Source of the DNA: CADAWZ01 sp045114665
GTDB lineage: Bacteria; Vulcanimicrobiota; CADAWZ01
Direction of reading: 5' to 3'
DNA length: 11,276 nt
Assembly (NCBI GenBank): GCA_045114665.1
Contig: JBGUKW010000123.1
Coordinates: 1 to 11,276 of the forward strand
A model generated the notes under the pieces. It was not told where the DNA came from, searched no databases, and saw only the letters and a list, made by a program, of their open reading frames with translations. The first letter of the stretch is position 1; every line of letters starts with the position of its first letter. Shown here one piece after another: positions 1 through 6,835 of the stretch. The position numbers were made by a program, and so were the translations under genes.

Positions 1-477
1 AATTTTGTAAATAGGCAAACCTTCTCCAAATACATCTGTTTCAGTTATAAAAATAACAAAAGTTGTCGGAAGGTCTTTAAAATCATGGTTCTTCTTTAGG
101 TTATTAACATCATATATATCAACATGATATCTTGCCCTTTCAGGACTTGCACCAGATTTTGCTCTCTGTATTTCTATATTATATATTGTATTTGTTATTT
201 TATTTCTTGCTATTATATCTAAAGATACAGAATGACCTTGTAAATTAGTAAATTTTTCTTGAACTTTGACATCAATAATTTCTAAATTTTCATCATTTAA
301 AATAATTCGTAAAATACAAGTTACAGCTTTTTCATTATCTTTAAAACATATATTAAAAAAATCATCATCCATAAGAATAAGTTCTTGGATGTCTTTCTTG
401 ATTTGTTGAGTTAAATTTATTTTGTTCTCTTTTATTTTTTTTGATATATTCTTTTTAAAAAATTTTGATTTTTTCAT
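1..477 (-). CDS. Rpn-family PD-(D/E)XK nuclease / putative transposase, 3' end outside window
   Basis: Reading the minus strand from the ATG at 475-477 gives 159 residues still open at the window edge, so only the N-terminal part is present (intact family members are usually nearly 300 aa). The reading matches the Rpn / PDDEXK_2 family: a lysine-rich start, the segment DDDFFNICFKDNEKA (37-51), then SLDIIA (85-90) with D87 and IEIQ (101-104) with E102 and Q104. These are the acidic and E-x-Q residues of the PD-(D/E)XK active site. They are followed by the typical YHVDIYD, VIFITETDVF and GLPIY segments. Known members are DNA endonucleases that promote RecA-independent recombination and occur in many copies in some genomes. 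The gene is read away from the gyrA island from its own promoter at 514-543. No strong Shine-Dalgarno precedes the ATG. Family assignment is firm; the biological role is inferred from relatives. Confidence 0.88.
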   Translation of the reverse strand, partial: MKKSKFFKKNISKKIKENKINLTQQIKKDIQELILMDDDFFNICFKDNEKAVTCILRIILNDENLEIIDVKVQEKFTNLQGHSVSLDIIARNKITNTIYNIEIQRAKSGASPERARYHVDIYDVNNLKKNHDFKDLPTTFVIFITETDVFGEGLPIYKI

Positions 478-513
478 TGTAAATTTTTTCTTAAACCCTA
501 TTTATTCAATTTT

Positions 514-543
514 ATTATACCATAAAAAATCAATTTAAGTCAA
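514..543 (-). promoter_or_regulatory. sigma70-type promoter for the Rpn-family gene
   Basis: On the minus strand, TTGACT (538-543) and TATAAT (514-519) are separated by 18 bp, and a TG one base upstream of the -10 box makes an extended -10. The start codon lies about 35 bases downstream. The match is good even for AT-rich DNA. It implies that the Rpn gene is expressed independently of the operon to its right. Confidence 0.7.
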
Positions 544-579
544 ATTCTTTGTTAAGTTTTCAGATATTCTTTCTGCCTG

Positions 580-650
580 ATTATTTAGGTCGTGCCAGTG
601 AAACACCAACACGACCTAAGATTTTAACTTTTCTTATTCAAATTTTAAAA
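580..650. repeat. Hairpin-bearing ~70-bp direct repeat, copy 1
   Basis: This 71-bp segment recurs at 1753-1822 with two substitutions and one single-base length change in a T run. Its core is a perfect 10-bp inverted repeat, TTAGGTCGTG (585-594) and CACGACCTAA (610-619), around a 15-base loop that holds a smaller GTG/CAC pairing. It lies 7 bases beyond the stop codon of the SUKH gene. In the minus direction the stem is followed by AATAATCAGG, not a clean T run, so it is not a textbook terminator. It may be a dispersed repeat, an mRNA 3' stabiliser or the edge of an inserted unit. Confidence 0.85.
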
Positions 651-657
651 GAGATCA

Positions 658-1050
658 TTATGATTTGATATATTCAACTAAAGAATCCGCAATCTTCTTA
701 GGTTCTAAATTAGGCTGTGTCTTATAGATATGTCCTTCAGAATCTTGCCAAATTACAATTCCATCTACACATGTATTTTCAACAACATACATAGAATTAG
801 GAACTTTAGGATTAAGAATTCGTTCTTCCTGTGTTACGGATACAACATTACGATATTTTGATTTAGCAATTCCTGTTAATTCAATACCATTAGCCATTAT
901 AGCTCCAAATGTTTTCAAATACACCTTATATTCATCAGAAAAATTCAATCTTAACTGAATTTCAGCTTCAGTAATTTGAGTATCTGAAGCAGGTTTTAAG
1001 GGCAACAAATCAATTAGAGAATTAATAATTTCAACTATGTTACTACTCAT
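658..1050 (-). CDS. SUKH-superfamily (SMI1/KNR4-type) immunity-like protein
   Basis: This is a 130-residue soluble protein with no signal peptide or membrane segment. The pattern is that of small bacterial SMI1/KNR4 (SUKH, YobK-like) proteins: an N-terminal helix, PASDTQITEAEIQLRL (20-35), FSDEYKVYLKTFG (37-49), IELTGI (56-61), NVVSVTQEER (68-77), then MYVVENTCVDGIVIWQDSEG (87-106) and a closing helix KKIADSLVEYI. In bacteria such proteins usually neutralise a toxin made by a neighbouring gene or by a rival strain, acting in the cytoplasm. It starts 26 bases after the unrecognised 165-aa gene and is probably cotranscribed with it. A weak AAGAG lies just before the ATG. No nuclease or polymorphic toxin is encoded nearby, so its partner is unknown and it may be an orphan immunity gene. 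The hairpin repeat follows its stop codon. Confidence 0.83.
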   Translation of the reverse strand: MSSNIVEIINSLIDLLPLKPASDTQITEAEIQLRLNFSDEYKVYLKTFGAIMANGIELTGIAKSKYRNVVSVTQEERILNPKVPNSMYVVENTCVDGIVIWQDSEGHIYKTQPNLEPKKIADSLVEYIKS

Positions 1051-1076
1051 AAACTCTTACAATAAGTCTAAAAAAC

Positions 1077-1574
1077 TTATAACCATAACTCTAAATAAGT
1101 ATTAGATTTTTCAGCCAATTCCATTGCTTCTAAAAAATGTGAAACATCTTTTGAATAATCATAAGTTTTTATTGCTTCTCTAATAATAGGAAAATCTTTT
1201 GGTTCTATACAAGTTGTCTCATATTCATCAATAAATATATCTTGTTTCCAAACTTTGAACCCTATTCCCAATATTGCATAATACTCATCGTTTCTATCAA
1301 ATGCAAATACCTTTACATTATCACTCTCTTTACCTAAATTACAATCTTCTATTCCTTGCTCATTTAAAGGAATTACAATAAACCACTTAGGAATATTTTT
1401 TTCTTTTTCATTAGCTTTCATATCTTTTTGTAGCATATTATTTTTATCTATATCACAAGAAAAATGAGTTAATAATTGATATCTACTAGGACTTACTCCA
1501 CTTTCTACTATTTTACCATTTTTTCTTTCTACTTTTTCATTTGTAATAATATTTCCTTTTGACATACTCCCCAT
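1077..1574 (-). CDS. Unrecognised 165-aa protein upstream of the SUKH gene
   Basis: I do not recognise the family. The product is hydrophilic with no clear membrane helix. It has a charged N-terminal third and a more structured region from about residue 60 (PKWFIVIPL, VKVFAFDRNDEYYAILGIGF, KVWKQDIFIDEY), and ends in a helical stretch and YLELWL. The compact fold, its size and the SUKH neighbour suggest a toxin-immunity or contact-dependent system component; this is inference. The start is uncertain. The ATG at 1572-1574 lies only 6 bases from the end of an IS3 remnant and has no good ribosome binding site, and a second ATG at 1563-1565 follows GGGGAG too closely. The same frame stays open through the antisense of the IS remnant back to about 1680 without a standard start codon. 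The original 5' end may therefore have been lost or replaced by the insertion, leaving an N-terminally truncated gene. Confidence 0.55.
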   Translation of the reverse strand: MGSMSKGNIITNEKVERKNGKIVESGVSPSRYQLLTHFSCDIDKNNMLQKDMKANEKEKNIPKWFIVIPLNEQGIEDCNLGKESDNVKVFAFDRNDEYYAILGIGFKVWKQDIFIDEYETTCIEPKDFPIIREAIKTYDYSKDVSHFLEAMELAEKSNTYLELWL

Positions 1575-1580
1575 AAATAA

Positions 1581-1680
1581 TGAACCGCACCCAATTTTTA
1601 GTACAAAACTAAAAAGGAGGTGCAGTTCTATGAGTAATAAAAAATATTCAGATGAATTTAAATTGAAAATAGCAAGTTAT
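1581..1680 (+). mobile_element. IS3-family (IS150-like) insertion sequence remnant, left end
   Basis: The segment opens with TGAACCGCACCCAATTTTTA, which resembles left terminal inverted repeats of IS150-group IS3 elements (TG..CTGCACCC). A strong AAAGGAGG (1613-1620) and an ATG at 1630 follow, beginning an OrfA-like reading, MSNKKYSDEFKLKIA, typical of the helix-turn-helix start of IS3 OrfA proteins. Similarity ends near 1680; the rest of orfA, all of orfB and the right end are missing. The left end lies 6 bases from the start of the 165-aa gene. The right boundary is approximate. Confidence 0.75.
1582..1628 (+). promoter_or_regulatory. Hairpin at the IS left end covering the transposase ribosome binding site
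   Basis: GAACCGCACC (1582-1591) can pair with GGTGCAGTTC (1619-1628) with one G-U. Inside, TTTTTAGT (1595-1602) pairs perfectly with ACTAAAAA (1608-1615) around the loop ACAAA. The 3' arm contains the AAAGGAGG that would serve orfA. A transcript entering from outside the element would fold this way and hide the site, a known type of protection against read-through expression of transposases. The pairing is seen; the function is inferred. Confidence 0.6.
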
Positions 1681-1707
1681 TTAATTGTATCTCTTCTATA
1701 TCTTTGA
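1630..1707 (+). pseudogene. Truncated IS3-family orfA (first ~17 codons)
   Basis: From the ATG at 1630 the reading MSNKKYSDEFKLKIASY matches the start of IS3-family OrfA, the DNA-binding helix-turn-helix subunit of the transposase. It then runs into unrelated sequence (LIVSLLYL) and stops at 1705-1707. An intact OrfA is around 90-100 aa, so the helix-turn-helix is incomplete. The ribosome binding site AAAGGAGG is intact, 9 bases before the ATG, so a 25-residue peptide could in principle be made, but it would not function as a transposase part. Confidence 0.7.
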
Positions 1708-1735
1708 CATTTTCTGAATTTTTAAATAAAATCAC
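1681..1735 (-). pseudogene. 5' stump of a minus-strand gene cut by the IS remnant
   Basis: On the minus strand a very strong AGGGGGAGGA (1739-1748) precedes a GTG at 1733-1735 by 3 bases. The reading begins MILFKNSENVKDIEEIQLN and then enters the antisense of the IS remnant, stopping after about 25 codons. Such a strong ribosome binding site with no gene behind it suggests the start of a real gene interrupted or deleted by the IS insertion. The lost continuation could have been joined to the 165-aa gene at 1077-1574 on the same strand, which lacks a convincing start. The product family cannot be named from this stump. Confidence 0.5.
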
Positions 1736-1752
1736 TATTCCTCCCCCTTTTT

Positions 1753-1822
1753 ATTATTTAGGTCGTGCCAGTGAACCACCAACACGACCTAATATTTTAA
1801 CTTTCTTATTCAAATTTTAAAA
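1753..1822. repeat. Hairpin-bearing ~70-bp direct repeat, copy 2
   Basis: This is the second copy of the repeat at 580-650, in the same orientation, offset by 1173 bp. The perfect 10-bp stem is TTAGGTCGTG (1758-1767) with CACGACCTAA (1783-1792); the loop differs from copy 1 by one base. It lies 11 bases beyond the gyrA stop codon. In the minus direction the stem is followed by ATAATAAAAAGG, only loosely terminator-like. The two copies bracket the whole accessory island. Confidence 0.85.
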
Positions 1823-1833
1823 TCATTTGTAAA

Positions 1834-4713
1834 TCATTCATCGTTTTTTTTTAGTTCTTCTTCAGAATCTAAATCCAAATTTTCAGGCAAATCATCTTTT
1901 TGACTTTCTTCTTCAATATCAACGGGAGAATCTTCTGCATCTTCTTCTGAAGCAATAGGATAACCATCTATATTAAAATGCCTTTGATAATTTCCTTTTA
2001 CCTCAGAAACTGAATCTTCTGTATTCTCATCTTCAAATTCATATGTCTGCTCATTAACAGACTTTTCTATCTGCTTTTTGACAAATTCCTTTTGTTCATT
2101 ATCAGATTCATCTATCTGCTCTTCTACATTTTCTTCTGTCTGTTCTTTATTATTTTCTTCCGTTTGTTCTTCAGTATTATCTTCTGTCTGTTCTCTATAA
2201 TCATCTTCTTCTGGTGTTGTTCTTACTTCCTCTTCTACTTCAAAATCACTTGGCAATTCTTCTTCAATATCTGCAGAAGAATCTTCTTTATGCTTTTTTA
2301 TAATAGCAACAGATGAAACAACATCACCATTATCTAAATTCATAAATGTATTACCAACTCTAATTCTTCCACCCTCTGGAAGTTGTGAGGAATTTGTTCT
2401 TATAACAACACCTTCACGAGACATAACCATAATTTCATCGTCATCATTTACCATCAAAGCACCTGCAACAAAACCTTTTTCATCGGTTTGTTCCATAACT
2501 TTTGTACCTTTACCTCTTCTACCTTTTACTGCATATTCTTCAATAGGTGTTCTGACAGCAAAACCATTAGATGTAACAATCAACAAATATTTTCCAGCCG
2601 ATACATCAAGAAATGCAACAAGTTTATCATCATCTTTATCAAATTTGAAAGTTCTATAACCTGCAGAATTTCTACCCATAGCACGAATAGTATTTGCAGA
2701 AAATCTTATAAACTTACCATATTTGCTTATGACCATAAATTCTTTAGAATCATCATGAGTTATGATCTTAGCACTTGCTATTTCATCACCTTCATTTAAT
2801 CTTACAGCGATCAATCCATTTCTACCCATATTTCTATATAAGTAGAATGAAGTTCTCTTTACAAATCCTGAAGTTGTTGCAATAACCAAATCTTGGTCTT
2901 CACTAAAATGTCTCAAAGAAAGAATAAATTTTATTTTTTCACCATTTACAAAATTTGACAAAAGATTTACAATAGCAGTCCCTTTTGCATTTCTTCCAGA
3001 TTCAGGGATTTCATAGACTTTTAATCTATACATCTTTCCCCTATCTGTCAAAAAGAATAGATTAGAATGTGTAGTTGTAACACAGACATTTCTAATATAA
3101 TCATCTTCTTTTAAAGAAGCTCCATTTTTACCCCTTCCACCTCTACGTTGTGTATTGTAAAGAGATAATGGCATTCTCTTTATATAACCTGATTCAGAAA
3201 CAGATATAACGACATCTTCCTCTGGAATTAAGTCCTCAGTTTCAAAAAGTTCTGGACCTTCAAAAACAATATGAGTTCTTCTTTTTTCAGAATATTTTTC
3301 TTTTAAAAGAAGTAAATCATCTCTAATTACACCTTTTATTTTCAATTCATCTGCAAGAAGAGAATTTAAATATTCAACAAATTTTGTGAGTTCTTCATGC
3401 TCATCATCTATTTTCTTTCTCTGTAAACCTGTAAGGCGTTGTAATTGCATTTCCAAAATTGCCTGTGCTTGAACATCAGAAAGATTGAACTTTTCATGCA
3501 ATTTTTCTTTTGCATCTTTATTATCTGTTGAATTTCTGATTATCTCAATTACTTCATCTATATTGTCAAGTGCAATCTTTAAACCTTCAAGAATATGGAT
3601 ACGAGCAAGAGCCTTTTTCAATTCAAAACGAGTTCTTCTCGTTATAACATCTTCCCTGTGGAGAAGATAATAATTGAGCATATCCTTTAAATTCAAAAGT
3701 TTAGGCTCACCATTTACAAGTGCAAGCATTATTGCACCAAAATTGCACTGAAGATTTGTATGTTTAAACAACTGATTCAAAACAAGTTTTGGATTTGCAT
3801 TTAAATTTAGCTCAAGAACTATTCTTATTCCGTCTCTATTTGACTCATCTCTCAAATCACTTACATTTGTTACAAATTTATTTTTGATTCTATCTGCAAT
3901 CTGTTCAATCAATTTTGCCTTATTTAACTGATATGGAATTTCAGTAACAACAATGCTATGTCTGCCTTTTTCATTTTCAATTACATCTGTTTTGGCTCTC
4001 ATAGTTATAGTGCCTCTTCCTGTTAAATAGGCTTCACGACAGCCCTTTAATCCCATAATCAAAGCACCTGTTGGAAAATCTGGAGCTTTAACAATATCAA
4101 TAAGGTCTTCAATAGCTATGTTTGGATTTTCAATCAAAGCCACAAGAGCGTCAACAATATCTCCCATATTGTGTGGAGGAATATTTGTTGCCATTCCAAC
4201 AGCAATACCCATTGAACCATTTACCAAAAGATTTGGAATCCTTGAAGGCAAAACAGATGGCTCTTGTAAAGAAGCATCAAAGTTATCTGTAAAATCGACA
4301 GTTTCTTTGTCGATATCTGCAAGCATTTCAAGAGACATCTTTGACATCTTAGCTTCTGTGTAACGATAGGCAGCAGCTGAATCGCCATCAATAGAACCAA
4401 AATTTCCATGCCCTAAAACAAGAGGATAACGAAGGTTAAAGTCCTGTGCAAGTCTTACAAGTGCGTCATATACAGATGAATCACCATGTGGGTGATATTT
4501 ACCAAGAACATCACCGACTATTGTTGCCGATTTCTTAAAAGGCTTGTCAGGTGTCAAATTTAAATTGTCCATAGCATAGAGAATTCTTCTATGAACTGGT
4601 TTCAATCCATCTCTCACATCAGGAAGAGCTCTTGCTACAATAACACTCATAGCATAGTCGATATAAGAACCCTTCATCTCATGTTCTATTTCAACTGAAG
4701 TTAATTTATCCAT
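1834..4713 (-). CDS. gyrA: DNA gyrase subunit A with a long acidic C-terminal tail
   Basis: GyrA cuts and rejoins DNA in the A2B2 gyrase that introduces negative supercoils. The breakage-reunion domain fills residues 1 to ~490, with catalytic Tyr118 in AAYRYTEAK (114-122) and the quinolone region HPHGDSSVYD (74-83). Ser79 and Asp83 there correspond to E. coli Ser83 and Asp87, the drug-sensitive residues. The DNA-wrapping beta-pinwheel spans about 500-805 and opens with the GyrA box QRRGGRG (522-528), which marks gyrase rather than topoisomerase IV. Residues ~807-959 form a Glu/Asp/Gln/Asn-rich, probably disordered tail with octapeptide repeats (841-880), far longer than the short acidic tail of E. 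coli GyrA and raising the length to 959 aa from the usual ~820-880. The ATG follows the gyrB stop by 18 bases with AGCAGG before it, so the pair forms an operon. Confidence 0.97.
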   Translation of the reverse strand: MDKLTSVEIEHEMKGSYIDYAMSVIVARALPDVRDGLKPVHRRILYAMDNLNLTPDKPFKKSATIVGDVLGKYHPHGDSSVYDALVRLAQDFNLRYPLVLGHGNFGSIDGDSAAAYRYTEAKMSKMSLEMLADIDKETVDFTDNFDASLQEPSVLPSRIPNLLVNGSMGIAVGMATNIPPHNMGDIVDALVALIENPNIAIEDLIDIVKAPDFPTGALIMGLKGCREAYLTGRGTITMRAKTDVIENEKGRHSIVVTEIPYQLNKAKLIEQIADRIKNKFVTNVSDLRDESNRDGIRIVLELNLNANPKLVLNQLFKHTNLQCNFGAIMLALVNGEPKLLNLKDMLNYYLLHREDVITRRTRFELKKALARIHILEGLKIALDNIDEVIEIIRNSTDNKDAKEKLHEKFNLSDVQAQAILEMQLQRLTGLQRKKIDDEHEELTKFVEYLNSLLADELKIKGVIRDDLLLLKEKYSEKRRTHIVFEGPELFETEDLIPEEDVVISVSESGYIKRMPLSLYNTQRRGGRGKNGASLKEDDYIRNVCVTTTHSNLFFLTDRGKMYRLKVYEIPESGRNAKGTAIVNLLSNFVNGEKIKFILSLRHFSEDQDLVIATTSGFVKRTSFYLYRNMGRNGLIAVRLNEGDEIASAKIITHDDSKEFMVISKYGKFIRFSANTIRAMGRNSAGYRTFKFDKDDDKLVAFLDVSAGKYLLIVTSNGFAVRTPIEEYAVKGRRGKGTKVMEQTDEKGFVAGALMVNDDDEIMVMSREGVVIRTNSSQLPEGGRIRVGNTFMNLDNGDVVSSVAIIKKHKEDSSADIEEELPSDFEVEEEVRTTPEEDDYREQTEDNTEEQTEENNKEQTEENVEEQIDESDNEQKEFVKKQIEKSVNEQTYEFEDENTEDSVSEVKGNYQRHFNIDGYPIASEEDAEDSPVDIEEESQKDDLPENLDLDSEEELKKNDE
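2074..2193 (-). repeat. Octapeptide (24-bp) tandem repeats in the GyrA tail
   Basis: Residues 841-880 read as five successive 8-residue units: EQTEDNTE, EQTEENNK, EQTEENVE, EQIDESDN, EQKEFVKK. A weaker EQTYEFED follows at 888-895. The unit length is 24 bp, so the array can expand or contract without a frameshift. The units decay towards the C-terminus, as expected for an older array trimmed by mutation. Confidence 0.85.
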
Positions 4714-4731
4714 AAAAACCTGCTTTCTGCA

Positions 4732-6696
4732 CTATATATCAAGATTTTTTACTTTACTTGCATGTGATTCAATAAATGCTCTTCTGAGTTTCGGATCATC
4801 TCCCATCAATGTATGGAAGATCTCATCTGCTACAAACTTGTCATGAAGCGAAACCTGTTTCATAAAACGATTTGCAGGATCCATTGTTGTTTCCCAAAGT
4901 TGCTCAGGATTCATTTCTCCTAAACCTTTATATCTCTGAATAAGGACATTATCGCCTAATTCATTTATTATTGAATCTCTCTCTGAATCACTATAGGCAT
5001 ATTTTTCGTTTTTGTTCTTTTTCAATTTAAAAAGAGGTGGCTGTGCTATATACACATGACCAGTCATGATTAACTCTCTCATAAAATGATAGAAAAAAGT
5101 CAAAATAAGTGTTCTGATGTGAGCACCATCGACATCAGCATCAGTCATGATTATGATTTTGTCATATCTCAATTTAGAAATATCAAAATCTTCATCAATA
5201 CCTGTACCAAGTGCTGTTATCAATGTTCTTATTTCTTCATTTTTAAGAGCTTCACTCGTTCTAACTCTCTGTACATTTAAAACTTTACCTCTGAGTGGTA
5301 AAATTGCCTGATAGTGTCTATCTCTTCCCTGTTTTGCACTGCCTCCTGCAGAATCTCCCTCAACTATGTACAATTCACATTTTGAAGGATCTTTTTCACT
5401 ACAATCTGCAAGTTTTCCAGGTAATGAGGACATTTTGTCCAAAAGCCCTTTTCTTCTGACATCATCTCTTGCTTTTTTTGCAGCATCTCTCGCTCTTGAA
5501 GCAGAAAGTGATTTTTCAAAAATTACCTTTCCAGTATCAGGTGTTTCTTCAAGGAAAATGCCAAATTTTTCATCAATTATTGATTCGACTATATTTTTAA
5601 TCTCAGGATTTCCTAATTTTGTCTTTGTCTGTCCCTCAAACTGAGGATTTGGCAATTTTACACTTATTACAGCAGTAAGTCCTTCTCTTACATCTTCACC
5701 ACCAAAATTTGAATCTTTTTCTTTGAGAAGTTTTTTCTCTCTTGCATATTTATTTATGACTCTTGTCAAAGCAGATTTAAATCCTAAAAGATGACTTCCG
5801 CCTTCTCTTGTGTTTATATTATTGGCAAAAGCATATATGTCTTCAGAATAACTCTTATTCCATTGGAAAGCTATTTCTGTTTCAATGCCGTCTTTTTTTA
5901 CATCGATATAAATAACCTGTTCATGTAAAGGCTCTTTATTTTGATTTAAATGAGATACAAACTGAACTATTCCACCTTCATAATGGAAAACATCTTCTGT
6001 TCCTTCCCCTCTTTCATCTTTAAGAGTTATTTTTATTCCTTTATTTAAAAAAGCGAGTTCTCTTAGTCTTTCTGAAAGAATCTCATATTGATATTTTGTC
6101 TCACTAAAAATTTGATTATCAGGTTTAAACCAAACTTTAGTTCCTCTTTTATCTGTTGGTCCAAGGTCTGTCAAAGGCTCGGCAACTTTTCCTCTTTCAA
6201 ATGCCATTTTAGAAATTCTACCATCTCTGTAAACAGTTACTTCTAATCTCTCTGAAAGTGCATTTACACAAGAGACACCTACACCATGAAGTCCACCTGA
6301 AACTTTGTAACCACTACCACCAAATTTTCCACCAGCATGTAATATTGTCATAACGACTTCAACACCGCTTTTATCTTCACCTGGAACTATATCTGTAGGA
6401 ATTCCTCTCCCATTGTCAACAACTGTTATTGAATCATCTTCATGAATAGTAACATCTACTTGAGTACATATGCCAGCAAGTGCTTCATCAATGCTATTGT
6501 CAACTACTTCAAAAACAAGATGATGTAGTCCACTTTCGCCAGTACTACCAATATACATAGCAGGACGAACTCTGACAGGTTCAAGACCCTCAAGAACCTG
6601 AATATCATCTGCACCATAATGTGAAGGCGTAGTTAAATTTTCTATTGTCTCATTATTTTCAGAAATAGGCTGACCTGACTGTAAATTATTATCCAT
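4732..6696 (-). CDS. gyrB: DNA gyrase subunit B
   Basis: GyrB is the ATPase subunit of gyrase. The GHKL ATP-binding domain shows EVVDNSIDEALAG (63-75, with catalytic Glu63 and Mg-binding Asn67), VDNGRGIP (93-100), GLHGVGVSCVNALS (135-148) and the transducer residues Gln356 and Lys358 in QTKTK. The Toprim domain has EGDSAGG (446-452) and TDADVDG (518-524), whose Glu446, Asp519 and Asp521 bind the metal. The tail QRYKGLGEMNPEQLWETTMD is standard. At 654 aa it is the short form without the ~170-residue insertion of E. coli GyrB. I take the ATG at 6694-6696: GAAAGGG (6704-6710) sits 7 bases before it. A TTG two codons earlier would leave only one base after that site. gyrA follows in the same operon. 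The 230-bp upstream gap holds possible control elements. Confidence 0.97.
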   Translation of the reverse strand: MDNNLQSGQPISENNETIENLTTPSHYGADDIQVLEGLEPVRVRPAMYIGSTGESGLHHLVFEVVDNSIDEALAGICTQVDVTIHEDDSITVVDNGRGIPTDIVPGEDKSGVEVVMTILHAGGKFGGSGYKVSGGLHGVGVSCVNALSERLEVTVYRDGRISKMAFERGKVAEPLTDLGPTDKRGTKVWFKPDNQIFSETKYQYEILSERLRELAFLNKGIKITLKDERGEGTEDVFHYEGGIVQFVSHLNQNKEPLHEQVIYIDVKKDGIETEIAFQWNKSYSEDIYAFANNINTREGGSHLLGFKSALTRVINKYAREKKLLKEKDSNFGGEDVREGLTAVISVKLPNPQFEGQTKTKLGNPEIKNIVESIIDEKFGIFLEETPDTGKVIFEKSLSASRARDAAKKARDDVRRKGLLDKMSSLPGKLADCSEKDPSKCELYIVEGDSAGGSAKQGRDRHYQAILPLRGKVLNVQRVRTSEALKNEEIRTLITALGTGIDEDFDISKLRYDKIIIMTDADVDGAHIRTLILTFFYHFMRELIMTGHVYIAQPPLFKLKKNKNEKYAYSDSERDSIINELGDNVLIQRYKGLGEMNPEQLWETTMDPANRFMKQVSLHDKFVADEIFHTLMGDDPKLRRAFIESHASKVKNLDI

Positions 6697-6716
6697 CTTC
6701 AAACCCTTTCAAATAC

Positions 6717-6766
6717 AATAAAAAATAAAAGAGGCTGTAAAAGTGCTAAAAATTACAGCCACTTTT
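6717..6766 (-). promoter_or_regulatory. Terminator-like hairpin in the gyrB leader, with an alternative helix
   Basis: In the minus-strand RNA, GGCTGTAA (6753-6760) pairs with TTACAGCC (6733-6740) and is followed by TCTTTTATTTTTTATT, the shape of an intrinsic terminator, only ~20 bases before the gyrB ribosome binding site. A competing helix, AAAAGTG (6760-6766) with CACTTTT (6739-6745), shares bases with the first, so both cannot form fully. This resembles an attenuator. It could also end a short transcript begun in the AT-rich block upstream. Function is inferred. Confidence 0.45.
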
Positions 6767-6835
6767 GATTTCAATTTTATTCTATAATTATTCTATATTT
6801 TTTTATAAAAACCTTTAAAATACAAGATTATATAT

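Noticed and set aside
580..650. The hairpin repeat as a plain intrinsic terminator
   Set aside because: The stem is good but neither strand has an immediate run of T after it; downstream bases are AATAATCAGG and AGATTTTAAC.
580..1822. The hairpin repeats as integron attC sites around gene cassettes
   Set aside because: The inverted repeats lack properly placed RYYYAAC and GTTRRRY core sites at their ends, and no integrase is in the window.
2092..2316. Forward reading frame opposite the GyrA tail, rich in Phe and Ile
   Set aside because: It is the antisense of Glu/Asp/Asn-rich codons of gyrA; it has no ribosome binding site or family match. Other frames opposite or within gyrA, gyrB and rodA are shadows in the same way.
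4465..4485. Quinolone resistance change in GyrA
   Set aside because: The residues equivalent to E. coli Ser83 and Asp87 are Ser79 and Asp83, the sensitive state.
6697..6702. gyrB starting two codons earlier at TTG
   Set aside because: GAAAGGG would then lie only one base before the start; the ATG at 6694-6696 has the right spacing.
6733..6766. H-type pseudoknot in the gyrB leader
   Set aside because: The two helices interleave but share bases, and the two connecting loops would have zero length, which is not sterically possible; competing helices are more likely.
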